Shown: positions 1-10,745 of the stretch, in pieces
Numbering within the stretch: the first letter of the stretch is position 1
How the letters are laid out: each line of letters opens with the position of its first letter
Assembly: GCF_004359215.1 (NCBI RefSeq)
Contig: NW_027152062.1
Coordinates: 384,236-448,235 of the forward strand
Source of the DNA: Bremia lactucae
Lineage: Eukaryota; Oomycota; Peronosporomycetes; Peronosporales; Peronosporaceae
Reading direction: 5' to 3'
Length of the DNA stretch: 64,000 nucleotides
Made by a program: the position numbers and the translations under genes
The notes under the pieces: generated by a model
What the model saw: only the letters and a program-made list of their open reading frames with translations
Database searches by the model: none
What the model was told of the DNA's origin: nothing

Positions 1-560
1 CCCCATCCGTCTAAGGAGACCGATGGTGACGCCGACTGTGAGTCGAGCGTCGTTCGGGTGAGGGGGACGGTTAAGGCGAAAAGCTATCAGACCGACTCCT
101 CCCACCACGAACAGGACTTGGAGAGCGAGGGAGCCATATTCGCTGCTCCGTCTTTACAAGGTTTGCCAACTCATTTTATCCTTTACGATCGTCACCCATG
201 CTGAAAGTCTTGATAACCTCATACACGTGCGGGTGGGCCAGTGTGAGACAGGCGGTATTTAATTGTGCCGAATACTTGTCAATCGTAGCAAGAGATGATG
301 AGTCTGAGAAATTGCCGCGGTTGATTCCACCGGTACTGCTCACCAGCGCCGCCTTCTCCGAGTTTGACCACGCGCTTCGCGAGCAAGTAAACTATTTTTG
401 CCATGAATGTGCGCGTTTGCGTCTGGCGCAACACTTGTACGACTGAAGGCAATGAAGGTTCAGCTGCTATTCGCAAAACTCCTAGACGAGAAGTTCTCTT
501 AAGCAGCGATGGGTACAGCATGACGGATTTCTTGATGACAATCACAAGAATAATGGTATT
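1..560 (+). other. Unassigned degenerate open stretches at the left edge
   Basis: A frame open from base 1 runs to a stop at 199-201 (66 residues, acidic and serine-rich), and another frame is open from 75 to 446. The second contains an ATG at 198 that would give 82 residues. Neither matches a family I recognise, and they overlap in different frames, as expected for a decayed coding region. The stretch lies directly upstream of the integrase fragment at 561, so it may be transposon-derived, but I see no motif proving that. Confidence 0.25.
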
Positions 561-1019
561 TTGTGTTTGTTGATCGTTTCGGACATATGGTCCATCGAGT
601 CAATCACAGCCAAAGGCTGTGCTCGCACCTTTGTTGACACGATATTTCGACTCCATCGGTTACCCCGTGAACTGGTCTCAGATCGAGACCTCAGATTCAA
701 GGCGGAGTTTTGGCAATATGTGTTTAAATCTCTTGGAACACAGTTGAAAATGTCAACTTCTGACCATCCTGAAACAAATGATTCGACAGAACGTGCAAAT
801 CGTTTCCTCGAAAAAAATCTTTGCGGATACGTCCACTCTTCTACGAATTGGAGCGAGCTCTTACTGTTGGTAGAATTTGCCATCAACAATTTAGTGCATG
901 CTTCTACAAAGCATTCACCTCTATTAGTGAACGGCTTATGCCATTCACGTATACCCATCTTGTTTGAGATTGCACTTATTCAAGGAAGGAGAGACTCTCT
1001 CGAGCAAAGAACAATCTAG
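561..1019 (+). pseudogene. Integrase core fragment (B1)
   Basis: This is a gypsy-type integrase core reading frame. The second catalytic aspartate is in SDRD and the glutamate in STERAN, with the following AxNNxVHAST block also present. The first catalytic aspartate region is missing, although a degenerate FVDRFGHMVH-like stretch lies just upstream in another frame. The product would be a DDE strand-transfer enzyme, but this piece is truncated and ends at a stop about 40 residues after the helical segment. The same domain is present in reverse orientation in B2 (36.5-37.3 kb). Confidence 0.75.
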
Positions 1020-1953
1020 CTCTTGCTCATCACGCATTGATTATACGGTCAATGCGAAAGATACCAATGCTGCGTCGATCTACAATGAAGTGGACAATCT
1101 CAGTAATAGCGATAATGCTATTGCTGACTTTGTTAGCGATGGTGAAATACTCACCATTTAAAATAACAATATTATGAGAACAATAATGCTCCAACTAAAA
1201 TTGAGAATGACAGCTCCGCAGTGCGCACCGGTCACACTGAAGACAAAAACAAAACCGAGTCAGCAGGAGAACTCCTGCTGTCTAGAGAAGCAATGGTCCG
1301 TTTCGTACAGGATTCCATCGCTGATGCGTGCACCGACAGAAACGGAAGTCTGACAAAAATGGTAGAGCAATAGTCGTATTGTCTACGGTAAACTAACCAA
1401 AAATGTAGTGACGAATGTGGGCAGTAATAAATTGCTGCCTAAGAATATGGACCCGTTTCGTGTACTTCATCGCCAGGCAATGCGTACACGATCGAGCTGC
1501 CTTGTAGGATGCGTACGCATTCTACGTTATATGTCGGGCGTCTCCGCCCGTACCATCAGTACGAGGCTTCTTCCGGTTCCAAATTAAACCGGCACAGTCT
1601 AGGGCATCCGCCAAAGCCTGATGGTCTTGAGTCAAAGTCTAGTTCTCAGGAACAAGACGATCCGCTCTTTTCTCCAAGGATGAGATCTTTTGAGAGCTGT
1701 CACCAGCTCGTTTTGAAGTTACTGATGTTCGCAAGTTGATTAACCGCAACTTGCGCACAGTTTTTTAAATTTTCGCGGGAAACATGAACGACCGTCGTCA
1801 CTTAGTCGCGACGACTAGATCGTTCGTGATCAATGTCTTCCCGTAAAAATTGGAGGAATAATTCAAGTCACGATAATGACCCGGGCTCGGTGAATGAGGC
1901 GGACTCGACTTTTCCTCCCCGTCCACATTCGTGACGGATTCGAGGGGTGAGAA

Positions 1954-2061
1954 GTGTTTCTAGTTGAAAGCTTCTTGATCCACCATGAGGTGAAAGGGCT
2001 TTGAACGAGTTATCTCGGTCGATGGCAAGGGTATCCACCCTCGCATGATAGTTGGGAACCC
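1954..2061 (+). pseudogene. Chromodomain relic at the end of B1 pol
   Basis: The plus frame starting at 1954 gives a chromodomain-like pattern: HHEVKGL, then YLGRWQGYPPSHDSWEP. It contains one in-frame TGA after KGL. The matching segment of B2 (35501-35782, minus) is open throughout, so B1 is the decayed copy. Chromodomains at the end of pol direct integration to marked chromatin in chromoviruses; that role is inferred from the family. Minus-strand open frames over this stretch are shadows. Confidence 0.6.
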
Positions 2062-3279
2062 CTTTTCTAACTGATGATGGACGTTCCATGTCTCGCTCAG
2101 CCATTGGTGGACGCTGATCTCTTGTGAGATCCGCAAAGGAATTGAGAATCTTCAATCCTTTACGAGCGCGGGAACCGCTCACTCTCCGATGGACCTGCTG
2201 TCGGGGAGGATGGGTCTCGTCGTACTACAGTCCTTAAGGGAGTATGCCTCATAAGGGGCATGACCTGCACCCTTAACACAGCACGGGCATGAGTCCCCCA
2301 CGAGAGGCAAGGTAACCCTACCTCTCTAGGAAAACGTAGCATGCGCCAACTACGGTCCTTTTTCTAACCGTTCACGGAAAGCATCCAGTTTGTCAAGTCA
2401 GGCCCCGTGGCATATGTTTGCACATTCTGTAAATGGTTCCCAAGCTTGGAACAAAGGAGTGAGATCCTTTGCCCGCTTACATGTTAATCACCGATGCCGG
2501 AAAAGGGCATCGATGAAGAATTCCATTCGACCTCACTAGGCTTGTGAAGCCTGGATAAGTCGAATAACGGAATATGGTACCGATTGTTGGTCATACTAGA
2601 CCAACGAGTTAGGTTGCCCTTAGAGGGCAATTAAGGCTTCATTTCGGGAGCAAACCCCAAAACATCGCGGTCCCTCTCCGTTGGCTCATGTTAGCGTTAA
2701 CGCTAAAATTACTCTCGGAGTGATCCTTCTAATCACTCCGTCCTGGTGATGCATAATAGCACCATCGTAGTATGCTTACTGAAGTGGCCTTTACGTATGC
2801 TGACATCACCAGATTCATCGTCTCCATGGAGTCATCCCGAAATGACTCCGTACCAAAAGGGTCTCACGAATTGTCAATCAACTTCGCATCACCTCTTTGA
2901 TAGTCACTTTAGAACTCGTAGATCTAACGGACGTGGCCGCGATTGATCCGGAGGCCTTAACAGTTGCCACCAAGTCGAACGGTGACGCCGACTCGACCCA
3001 GTCACCTACAATGCGAGTGGCAGGTTACTTGCCACCTGATGGGGTAGCAGTGACATATACCAGTCACCTCCAATTGGAGTTGAAGGTAACTTCCCCCCGT
3101 AGTAGACGCATTAACCTCTACTGAAACATTCGCATCGCTAACAGCTTCGCTGAGCCGTGCAGCTGCCAGCTTTGCTGTCTCACAGGCGACGCGCACGGGT
3201 TTCGTTACCATGCGCAAACGACTTGATTTTAAACAAAATAAACAATGCAATTTAATTGGAGTTTAAAACAAGGGGCTGA

Positions 3280-3783
3280 TGTAGTGGGGTGTCCCGTTGC
3301 ATAAATATTATTTCCTATAAGTGGAATAATAAATATGTTTTCTTTGAGAGGAAATGGAAAGTGCAAAGTTATTATTTGTATTAGTTTTGTCTTAATAGTT
3401 CCAATATTACCAAATTTGGTAATGTTGACGCAGTATGACATCAGTTGTATTGATTTGTTGATTTAGGTTTGAATCAACCCCGCCAATCGTCACAAGACAC
3501 GATTGTGCGGTACGCAAGTAGGCGCCATATATTGCTAGTTATTTATTTAATAAAGTCAGTAGAAGATAGAAGATCGTTACGTAGGAACTTGATGTATTAA
3601 TACAGTTTTACTTCTTCTCTATTCTATAGCCTAATTTACCTGTAGTAGCTAAGACTTCTTAGCGACTTAGAATCTTCCTCTACACGTCGTGTACGTGAAG
3701 TAGTCGAGGCGCCCTACCTTCACTGTAATTAGTGTAGGTTAATTAGCACTGTTATAAGTACCAGCAAAGGGTGCCCCGGTTCA
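3280..3783 (+). repeat. 3' LTR of B1 (504 bp)
   Basis: It starts TGTAGTGGGGTGTCCC and ends CCCCGGTTCA, with TG...CA ends. It aligns over its whole length with the B3 LTR at 40289-40792, which is also exactly 504 bp. It carries a near-perfect 26-bp palindrome at 3402-3427 with one mismatch. Confidence 0.85.
3402..3427. promoter_or_regulatory. Palindrome in the family B LTR (B1)
   Basis: The inner core is ATTACCAAATTTGGTAAT, flanked by further complementary bases. It is perfect in B3 (40411-40436), has one mismatch here, and is partly preserved in B2 (34223-34248). Its position in the U3-like part of the LTR suggests a site for a dimeric DNA-binding protein; that role is inferred. Confidence 0.4.
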
Positions 3784-4060
3784 AATACTGTAATCCTCGG
3801 GGCTCCGTTGAAGGCGGGCGCTACCTAAAGATGCCACGCACCACTAGCCCACACCTTTTCAGCAAGTGAGGAAGCAATCAACCATCTCCATTCGCGTACA
3901 GTGAGGTAGCTGGTGGGCGCCTAAGCGACCTCACCCAACGAACTAGAAACCTTAGTTTCAGTGATGTCACGGGAGCGGTAATCCGGCTCCACGTGCGCAC
4001 TTGTCAACTAGAAAGTTGGTTTCAGACTAATTTATACTTAATCATATTTAATATGAAGAT

Positions 4061-4113
4061 AACCGGTATAGACCCCCCTTTTGGTATAGACACACACCCT
4101 TCCTCCCCGTCTG
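4061..4113 (+). repeat. Left terminal inverted repeat
   Basis: This pairs with 5025-5074 as an imperfect inverted repeat of about 50 bp; the outer AACCGGTATAG and inner CTCCCCGTCTG blocks match exactly. Confidence 0.8.
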
Positions 4114-4363
4114 TTTGTTCTAATTAAATAAAAACTACAGATTAAAAATGACAACATAACCAATTTTCTATCCCGCTACATCGCAAAATTAGCAATTGTC
4201 TCTTAGAGTCGTCGTTTGATCCCCTTTTGGACTTTGATACACCATCACACCCCCTAAAATACATTAGGGAATCGCTATAGCCACACCTTAACTATCTACA
4301 TGAGAGTAGTGAAATGGGTATGACTGCCCCTGAGCACATCAGAATCCGTGTTTTCGTTTGGCG

Positions 4364-4747
4364 ATGTTAGATGTACTGCTTTTACAGGTGAGAAGAAGCC
4401 AAAAGCGCCCGCACTTGGTTGGCAAGTATAAGAAAAGCGAAAAGAAAGAGCAGCAAATCGAGCACGAGGGAGAAGTTAAGCTGGAATTGAGCGACAAGGG
4501 TCGGAGGTGCGCTCTTCCACATGCATGTTGGTTAGTCTTTGGGCGTCAAGCTAAGGATGAATTTATTTTACTTTGCTTCTACAAACTTTTGCGGAAGTGC
4601 ATACTTACCTCAAATAGGCGAATCTTAGTGGTCTCTTTTGTACCCACCATGAGCGCAAGCAAGCCACAATTCTCTTATGTTTCAGGTTTAACGGCTTTCG
4701 CTCGAAATTTTTTTGATGAAAAAAAGCACCTTGCTATTAAACAATGA
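4364..4747 (+). CDS. Small ORF inside the DNA transposon, unknown
   Basis: This 127-residue frame starts at an ATG. It is lysine/glutamate-rich in its first third (KYKKSEKKEQ) and has a more hydrophobic, cysteine-containing second part. No DDE motif, zinc finger or known domain is visible. It could be a remnant of the transposase, an exapted coding fragment or chance. No partner copy exists in this window for comparison. Confidence 0.3.
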   Translation: MLDVLLLQVRRSQKRPHLVGKYKKSEKKEQQIEHEGEVKLELSDKGRRCALPHACWLVFGRQAKDEFILLCFYKLLRKCILTSNRRILVVSFVPTMSASKPQFSYVSGLTAFARNFFDEKKHLAIKQ

Positions 4748-5024
4748 AATTACACAAATATTGAGAAGTCTTTTTGCAGGCCTTTTGAGCTACTGAAGCT
4801 GGGAAGGCCTGCATAAAGGTTTCTCAATATAAATTCTATTCATTAACCAGTTGCTGCCATTTTGCTACTCTCATAAATTCAGAAGTAGATAATTAAGGGT
4901 TTGGCTATATCGGTTCCCAAATGATTGGGGGGGGTCTAGACGATTGTAAAGGAGCAACATTTGATTTTTGATGCAGTGGAATGGCCATACAGTGAAAATA
5001 TTTTTATGACGCCTATATTCAATA

Positions 5025-5074
5025 CAGACGGGGAGGGCGGGCTATACCAAAAGGGGTATGTGCCTATACCGGTT
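5025..5074 (-). repeat. Right terminal inverted repeat
   Basis: This is the partner of 4061-4113. It begins CAGACGGGGAGGG and ends CTATACCGGTT on the plus strand. Confidence 0.8.
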
Positions 5075-5463
5075 CCCAATATAAAACCTATTTAACAAAA
5101 AATAATTGCCATCCCGAAGATAGCACTGTATGCATTGCGAGCGTATTATTTTAAATACCTTGTATCTTGGGTGACGCCAGCCATCATCCCCGTTAATGTG
5201 AATACCCTCAGGTGCATCACATACAGCACAATGTGAACTACACCCTTCTGGTGGGTCTAATTACTTCACTTAAGTAGTTGACCATTTCCTTAAGTATACA
5301 AAGTGTACTTAACGGGGATCGTGTAGGATAGGGCAACTTTAGCCCGTTGCAATACTGGCCAGTAAAAATGTCTCAAAACTAGGTGCTTCAGTATACTCTT
5401 TTACAAAAAGAATGAATGTTGTGTAAGGCACAGATGGATCTTGGACTTCGATTGCTTGATGAT

Positions 5464-5956
5464 AGTAATGGGGCAAACATCGGTTGGGAACCGTTGTTGC
5501 GATACATTTACTTTATGGGTAAAATACCCTTTTATTCCATTTAAATTAAGATAATTACAAAATACCATTTATTACGGGTAACAAATTTGGCAGCCGCCAG
5601 ATATAAATCTGGCGGCCGAAATCTATTTTAAATTAGCTAGGGTAAGGTTTAAGAATTAAAAAAGTAAATAAAGTTCAGTTCCTCTTTTGATCTTTAAGCG
5701 TCTAGTGCCTTCCTTAGGCTTGTGCATTGATCTGTGAGAGGCAGAAGCTTTTCTAAGGTACAAACTCTCGGGAACTAGTTGCCACTTGGTTCTACGAACC
5801 CCTGAATCCCTTGAACTAGGATTCACTAAGCTTTTATAGCTTGTACGACTCCCTGAGTTGTTAAACCCAGTAGTTGTATATAACTAAGAGACTCTTTAAC
5901 TCTATAGGTCTTCCTCTGACTTAAGGAGCGAGATAGCTCCGCTTCACCTGGTAGCA
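5464..5956 (+). repeat. 5' LTR of C1 (493 bp)
   Basis: It begins AGTAATGGGGCAAAC, which corresponds to TGTAATGGGGCAAAC in C2 with a T-to-A change at the first base, and ends CTGGTAGCA. It aligns with LTRs at 12034 and 59053-59540. It contains a 12-bp-stem hairpin at 5591-5614 (GCCGCCAGAT, loop ATAA, then complement). Confidence 0.8.
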
Positions 5957-6005
5957 ATCGTAGTCAATCTACGACTAAATCTTAATAAGACTAAGCCTTA
6001 CTGAA

Positions 6006-6500
6006 ATGGAAGAATTTCCAGAACTTTCAGAGGCGCAACGCGCAACGTATGACAATCTCAAAACTTTGTTTGGGCTTGAATATGTATAGTTCATTATGTC
6101 CCAGGGCGCAGAGGTCCTGCATGCAAGGCTTCAAGCCTACATGCAATATGAATCCTCCCTGATCGGACAGTGTCAAGATCACCTAACAGCGTCTATGCCA
6201 ACTCGGTACATCTTTGTACCTAATTCAGAGCCTAAGACTCGCCCTCTAGTTGTTAATGTAAAGACATTTGATAAAAAAGAGGGAGAAAACATCCCTTTTT
6301 GGATTAAGCAGATGGAGATGTCCATTGACTCCGCATTGTTCTTAACAGAACGGCAAAAGGTGGCTATGGCCATCCCAAACTCGGAAGCACGAAACATTTA
6401 CGTCCGGCCTGTCCCCTCGAAACAGGGGAAAGCTCGAAAGAGCACCAATTCCGACCTATACCAGAAATATAGTATGGTGCGGGAAAACCTCGATACCTAG
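6006..6500 (+). pseudogene. Gag of C1, with an internal stop
   Basis: The frame starts at ATG 6006, 49 bp after the LTR, with MEEFPELSEAQ. It meets a TAG at 6087-6089, then stays open in the same frame from 6096 to 6500. C2 on the minus strand (58.6-58.98 kb) has LFGLDHNK where C1 has LFGLEYV-stop, so the stop is an acquired nonsense mutation. The open part includes a FWIKQMEM segment resembling the start of a retrotransposon capsid domain. No zinc knuckle is visible. The protein would form the particle shell. Confidence 0.65.
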
Positions 6501-6669
6501 TAGGTGCGGGGCACCCTACTGGGGAAGACCTAGGCTCTGTTGAACCTCTAGGAGGTGAGAATAAACAGAATTTAGCCCCAATTAGCTCGGGGGCTCAATG
6601 GCACGGGGCGAGAGTACAAGCCTGGCTTGCTAGTCGCGCACAAGCGACTGTAAGGGCTTTGATAAGCCG

Positions 6670-6920
6670 TGGTCAATTTTAATTGACTCAGGAGCGTCAT
6701 GCAATTATGATCGACGTCGTCCCTTAAGGGAAATCAACAATACGTTGAGACGCTTAAAGCGCATGAAAGGGACACAATCACTGTTTTCTTAGCGATGTCG
6801 CGGTTCCTAAAGTTCCGTTGAAGTTAGGTATGAAGTTTCTGGACTTTGACAGTGTGGAACGCTGTCTCGTCCTTGATTTGGATTCGAGATATGATCTCAT
6901 CCTTGGTATGGCCTGGCTTT
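6670..6920 (+). pseudogene. Retropepsin-like protease of C1
   Basis: The active-site motif ILIDSGASCNY is readable, with the aspartate codon at 6685-6687. After a frameshift, LDSRYDLILGMAWL marks the end of the aspartyl-protease fold. Frames change in between. The enzyme would cut the Gag-Pol polyprotein. In C2 the equivalent active site reads DLEASC. Confidence 0.6.
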
Positions 6921-7819
6921 AACGCCTTGAGCCATGGATCGATTGGAGGTCTAGGACCTTAGGCGCCACGCGCAATGTTCCTAGCAAAGTTTTGGAGAGT
7001 CACGAACCCACCTTTGCTAGTCAACAAAAGCGCTATTGGCGCGAACCACGGACTGAATCTGTCAGTGTTTTAGACGTTGGAATGTCTGAGTTGGAATATT
7101 AATGTTGGAAGCATTAATTCGGGGCCCGACTCAGAAAAAAGGGGGTGGAGCGGCACGTACTCCGTCGAGTGACACTCATGATAATAAACGATTTACTGAA
7201 TGCTGAAAGCATTTTAGGCCTAAGGCCGAGTCATCAAGGGTGTAATGTCCCTGAGATACGTAGAGTGGCACGTCTAAGTCCACCGATTGTGGTCGGCAGA
7301 GGTGGCACCATACTGAGTGTCAGTAGTGACACTATTGGCAGTTCGCCAGGGCATTTCTTGTCAAACCATTCTAGTGCACGTGAAGTGACACGTAAACGGT
7401 CTCACAGAACAAGGAAGTTTGAGTTTATCTAACTCCTTGTCGGATGTCGGATTAGACACCAGCTGTGGTATAGAATCAATACAGGCTGAAAATTTGGGGA
7501 TGTGAATGTCGCGGCCTCTAAGAGGCGTATTCTCTCTACTCCGAGACAGGGAAGACGCGAAGCGTCTATACCCTCACTATATGATACGAGCGAGCAATTG
7601 CATACGCTTGTAAGTGGTGTAACCGGTAAAATCGAAGAAGAAGTTAGCCTTGCGTCAATCCCTTCATTTCATGCTCTTTTAGAGCTAGACAAATGTCTAT
7701 TGCTGAGTGCGGTCGAGCCTTTAAGGCTGGCGACTTATCTGAGATTCTGGTCACTCGACCAACTATTAAGTTAAACTTATCATCACTTCTGGACGAAGCT
7801 GTCTTGGTGGACACAATAG

Positions 7820-8720
7820 ATGCGATTAGTGCGCGTAGTGGATCATCAATCCTTAAATATCCTACGATCCATTCTTTTCTTGATTAAGGAATTCCAAGAT
7901 GTGGCATGTTCCAATCCACCATTTGTTTTACCCCCGGATAGAGGTGTCCGTCATGAAATTGACTTGGTTCCGGAAACCAAATACTGTGTCAAACGACAGT
8001 GGCCTTTACCAAAGGAACAGTGTGACGTCATTGCTGATTTCTTCCGTGCTAAGCACGAGGCTGGAATGGTACGAGAAAGCAAATCTCCCCATTCGACAAC
8101 GACTGTTTGTGTAAAAAAGCCGAATGGTAAATGGCGCATTGTACATGCTTACAATAAGCTTAATACTACCACTATACCAGCACAAACCCCCATTCCTAGA
8201 AAGGATACAATATGGCGGGACGTAAAATGTACAGTGACTTGACTTTGTCGATGGCTATTACCAACTGCTCATGCGAGCTAGCGATACCCCGCTTACAGCG
8301 ATTAACACTCCAAGCGGCATGCTATGGGAGTGGTTAGTTATGCCACAAGGGCTTTCCAACGCCCCGATAACATTTAATGTCTAGTGACGCATTTGTTCCG
8401 CCCTCATCGGGGTTGTGCACACACTTATGTTGATGACATATTTGTCCACAGTCGTGCGGAACAGGGTCGGTCGAATGTGGAAAACTACACAGACCATTTG
8501 CGATCAGTTGGGCGTCTCCACCCGTACTATCAGTACGAGGCTTTTTCGAATGCTTTAGTGTATGCGCACAAATAAATTGTATGCCAATGCATCTAAATGC
8601 ATTTTTGGCGCAAAAGAAATTCCTATTTTAGGGTGCTTCATTGGGAAACGAGGCCTTAAAGTAGATCCCGCTAAGGTGAAAGCCATAATAGATTGGCCGA
8701 TTCCTAAGAACCAAAGGATT
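7820..8720 (+). pseudogene. Reverse transcriptase of C1
   Basis: The fingers and palm blocks read KYCVKRQWPLP, SPHSTTTVCVKKPNGKWR and PAQTPIPRKD up to 8242. After a frameshift come FVDGYYQLLM, MPQGLSNAP and the catalytic box YVDD (8426-8437, both aspartates intact). An insertion of about 40 bp at about 8508-8548 interrupts the thumb region and resembles the 3' end of family B pol. The frame resumes at 8562 with KLYANASKCIFGA. Stops and frameshifts rule out a functional enzyme. Confidence 0.75.
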
Positions 8721-9530
8721 TGCGTAGGTGGTTGGGTCTCGCCAATTATCTACAAAAATGTAGCAAAAATTACGCTGATATGGCTAGGCCAATATATAAT
8801 TCTCTTAAAAAGGATTCGGATTGGCGCTGGACTAGCACAGAATCTAATGCTTTTCAAGAAGTTAAGGATAGTCTTATCCATGCCCCGATTCTGGCACTGC
8901 CAAACCCAAATTGGCCTTTCAGTGTCGTCTGTGACGCATCGGATTTTGCCATCGGCAGCGCTCTGGTACAAACAGACGATGATGGGCGCGAACGTTTGAT
9001 TGCGTTCGAGTCTAGACAGCTCAAAGCTGCGAAAAAGAGCTACCCAGTTCATAACAAAGAGCTACTCGCAATGAAGTATGCTCTTGTCAAATTCAGAGTT
9101 CATCTGCTAGGCTCTAAGTTGTTTGTGATATATACAGATCACGCGTCGTAACACACTGCGACTAAGTCTCCCATAGAATGGCTCGATGGTTATCCTTTTC
9201 GCCGAATACAACTTCGAGGTGAAGTATAAGCCTGGCAAGCAGAATGCTTTGGCTGATGCGTTATCATGCACGCCGGATTGTGAGCTCTCTCATTTGTTGA
9301 CAATAATGTCGCCTTTTACTGGATTAATCCGTTCGGCTTACGCCCAGGATGAACAGTGTGTAGCTCTGCTACGAGCTCTAAAGAGCACTGAATCAGGCTC
9401 TAAATTGTCGGCACGTTTGTGTGCAAGATTACATCGATTTTCTTTCGATAACGACCTGTTGCTTTATTGCACGGACGCTGCGGATCCTCCGCGCGTCGTT
9501 GTTCCTCGTGATGAGAATTTCAAATACTGA
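8720..9530 (+). pseudogene. RNase H and connection region of C1
   Basis: The frame 8720-9151 covers the RT connection (WLGLANYLQKCSKNYADMA) and the RNase H N-terminus (FSVVCDASDFAIGSAL). It ends at a stop immediately after YTDHAS. The continuation resumes in another frame at 9186 with FAEYNFEVKYKPGKQNALAD and runs to 9530. RNase H would remove the RNA template during reverse transcription. The stop after DHAS and the shift make this copy broken. Confidence 0.7.
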
Positions 9531-10457
9531 ATCCTCTATAAGGCACACGATACTGTCCTTGGTGGTCATCTCGGTGGAGAAAAGAATTACGGCTCTGTAA
9601 GCCAGATTTATTGGTGGCTTAACCTTTACAAGTGCGTCAGCACATATGTTGCAACATGCAAAATTTGCCTACGGGCTAAACCCTCGGCGCATGCTGCTGC
9701 ACTACTGGCAAGTCTGCCCGAACCCACAGGATGTTGGGAGTCATTTAGTATGGTTTTTGTTCTCGGCCTACCGAAAGATTCGGCCGGTAACACCGGGATA
9801 GTGGTCTTTGTTGACCGATTGAGCAAAATGGCTCTCTTAGCGGCTGTACCGGATACCATTGATGGCGAATGTACAGCAAGGCTGTTCATCGATCGCGTGT
9901 TTCGGCAACACGGTTTTGCCAGTGGCAATGATCTCTGAACGAGACCACCGTTTCAAGGATAAATTCTGGAAATCGATTTTTCGAGTGCTTGGCACCAGAT
10001 TGGATATGTCCACCGCGCCAATTGCAAACCGATGGTCAAACTGAACGTATCAATCGCGTCATTGAAGACGTTTTACGCAGTGTAAGCTCAGACACGAAAG
10101 CGCTGGAGCTCAATGCATCCAGTGGTGGAATTTGCGTTAAATAACGCTGTTCATGCCTCTACAGGCTACACTCTGTTCTATGTCAACGGTCTCACCCACC
10201 CACGCGTTCCGTTAACGATACCACTGTGTGGCTCAGGGCTTAATAAAGGAGAATTAATCAATAGGCTTGCTGATATCAGCCCGGTAACAATACGTAACCA
10301 GGTAAGCGAGTTTCTTGCGACCCAATTTAGTATCTTAAGACATGTACGTGACACGATGGCTGATATTCAAGCCAAACAGAAAGAACAAGCAGATGCCAAA
10401 GGCAGAAGCTGTATTAATTATTATGCGGTCGGAGATCGAGTTTTACTAAACGCTTAA
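9530..10457 (+). pseudogene. Integrase of C1, first catalytic Asp changed to Val
   Basis: The zinc-binding region reads GGHLGGEKNYGSV then CKICLRAKPSAH. The core begins SMVFVLGLP, whereas the equivalent positions in C3 (51.4 kb) and in the fragment at 44.36 kb read S-x-DF, so the first catalytic aspartate is valine here. SERDHRF follows in a second frame, and DGQTERIN in a third near 10030. The C-terminal part (10113-10457) contains FALNNAVHAST and YAVGDRVLLNA. At least three frame changes are present. Confidence 0.7.
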
Positions 10458-10499
10458 AATCTACATACTAACCTGGTTTTCGCGGTCTTCAGGACCAAA

Positions 10500-10745
10500 T
10501 TGCACCCGCGCTTTATTGGACCATTTACGGTCGTGGCCAAGAAGGGCCTAGCTTACACGCTAAAGCTACTTGGAAGCTGCGTAAACACCCAGTGTTCTAC
10601 GTCGGCTTGCTTAAGCCATACGGAACCATCCCCACGTGGACTTGGAGGCGCTTGCGCCTTCAAGTCTGCATCCGCACCAGGATGTCCAGCTAACCCTCTA
10701 AACGAGGTTGCTGACGTTCCAGCATCGAGAGACAGCTTTGGACCG
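10500..10745 (+). pseudogene. C-terminal tail of C1 pol
   Basis: It reads HPRFIGPFTVVAKKGLAYTL, then KHPVFYVGLLKPY in a shifted frame, then VDLEALAPSSLHPHQD. This is the usual end of integrase in gypsy elements. No chromodomain is found downstream. The tail fades out at about 10740, where an oppositely oriented gag-like sequence takes over. Confidence 0.6.

Larger units (their letters stand above)
561..3783 (+). mobile_element. Family B Ty3/gypsy chromovirus, copy B1, 5'-truncated
   Basis: This is the 3' half of an LTR retrotransposon on the plus strand. In order it holds an integrase core (561-1019), the integrase C-terminal linker ending in a GRLRPYHQYEAS-type motif (about 1528-1570), a chromodomain relic (1954-2061), a 3' non-pol region (about 2200-3270), a purine-rich tract just before 3280, and a complete 504-bp LTR. 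Gag, protease, reverse transcriptase and RNase H are absent. Frameshifts and stops are frequent, so it is not autonomous. Confidence 0.8.
4055..5080. mobile_element. Inverted-repeat DNA transposon, about 1 kb, inserted in the A4 LTR
   Basis: Two inverted ends of about 50 bp face each other at 4061-4113 and 5025-5074. They share AACCGGTATAG, then TTTTGGTATAG, then CTCCCCGTCTG. A possible 5-bp target duplication AATAT flanks the extended ends. A second copy of the terminal motif (CGGTTCCCAA) occurs internally near 4909. The interior has no recognisable transposase, so this is probably a non-autonomous element. Its superfamily cannot be named from the ends alone. Confidence 0.75.
3800..5351 (-). 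mobile_element. Family A LTR plus leader (A4), split by a DNA transposon
   Basis: On the minus strand this runs from a TGCAACGGGC start at 5351 through the same blocks as the family A LTR at 62490-62960: the TTAAGTA-TAC hairpin, a CATTCACATTAACGGGG block and CGCTCGCAATGCAT. It is interrupted at about 5080-4055 by an inverted-repeat DNA transposon, then resumes with GATTAAGTATAAATTAGTC and the GTTGGGTGAGGTC-GGCGCCCACC leader down to about 3800. No gag follows. It directly abuts the 3' end of the B1 LTR. Confidence 0.75.

Noticed and set aside
1868..2182. Minus-strand frames over the B1 chromodomain, with a similar plus-strand frame in B2 (35600-35880)
   Set aside because: They looked like a conserved antisense protein, but the opposite strand encodes the chromodomain in both copies, so the antisense similarity is a shadow.
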